This document shows positions 5,118 through 5,150 of a DNA stretch of 5,150 nt, in pieces. Position 1 is the first letter of the stretch; each line of letters opens with the position of its first letter. Position numbers and translations under genes: made by a program. The stretch spans positions 1 through 5,150 of the forward strand of contig CAIPRZ010000131.1 in NCBI GenBank assembly GCA_903867585.1, given 5' to 3'. The stretch is from an uncultured Chlamydiae bacterium. GTDB lineage: Bacteria > Chlamydiota > Chlamydiia > Chlamydiales > Rhabdochlamydiaceae. The notes below the pieces were generated by a model, which was not told where the DNA came from, did no database searches, and saw only the letters and a list, made by a program, of their open reading frames with translations.

Positions 5118-5150
5118 TAATTAAAAAGCGTTATTTTTTTAAAGATTTAA

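Overview
The window looks like a stretch of chromosome from an AT-rich, host-associated intracellular bacterium. A Chlamydiota lineage outside Chlamydia itself (Simkania/Rhabdochlamydia/Parachlamydia-like) is my best guess. The reasons are an outer-membrane beta-barrel resembling the Legionella Lpg1974 / chlamydial MOMP-like porin family, a Fic-domain protein, a very lysine-rich mini-protein and low GC. A Legionella/Coxiella-type organism is the main alternative. Taxonomy is inferred from protein look-alikes only.

Layout from left to right: (1) bases 1-269 hold the 3' end of a plus-strand gene with an NC-x-x-FV motif, function uncertain. (2) Bases 353-529 encode a 58-residue single-span membrane protein, preceded by a perfect extended -10 sequence. 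(3) A strong hairpin at 538-562 sits between this gene and the convergent porin gene and probably stops transcription from both sides. (4) Bases 588-1688 (minus) encode the 366-residue outer-membrane barrel, with a C8 tract in its coding region and an A8 tract in its putative promoter. (5) Bases 1741-3837 (minus) encode a 698-residue fused ADP-forming acyl-CoA synthetase whose two catalytic histidines are both visible. (6) Bases 3838-3968 are a very AT-rich divergent intergenic region with direct and inverted repeats. (7) Bases 3969-4982 (plus) encode a Fic protein with an intact HPFMDGNGRVAR motif but no recognisable inhibitory glutamate. (8) Bases 4979-5083 (minus) encode a 34-residue lysine-rich peptide ending in GGCC; its stop codon interlocks with that of the Fic gene. 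(9) The right edge holds this small gene's leader.

The genes do not form one pathway. The CoA ligase and the porin are co-directional, 52 bp apart, and could share a transcript, although the porin has its own possible -35 box. The two most interesting places are the Fic gene (loss of the inhibitory motif, no antitoxin partner, possible leaderless start) and the interlocked Fic/mini-protein 3' ends. At the latter, the candidate terminator of each gene lies inside the coding sequence of the other, and the mini-protein ends like a Rab GTPase. No mobile element, CRISPR array, rRNA or tRNA was seen.
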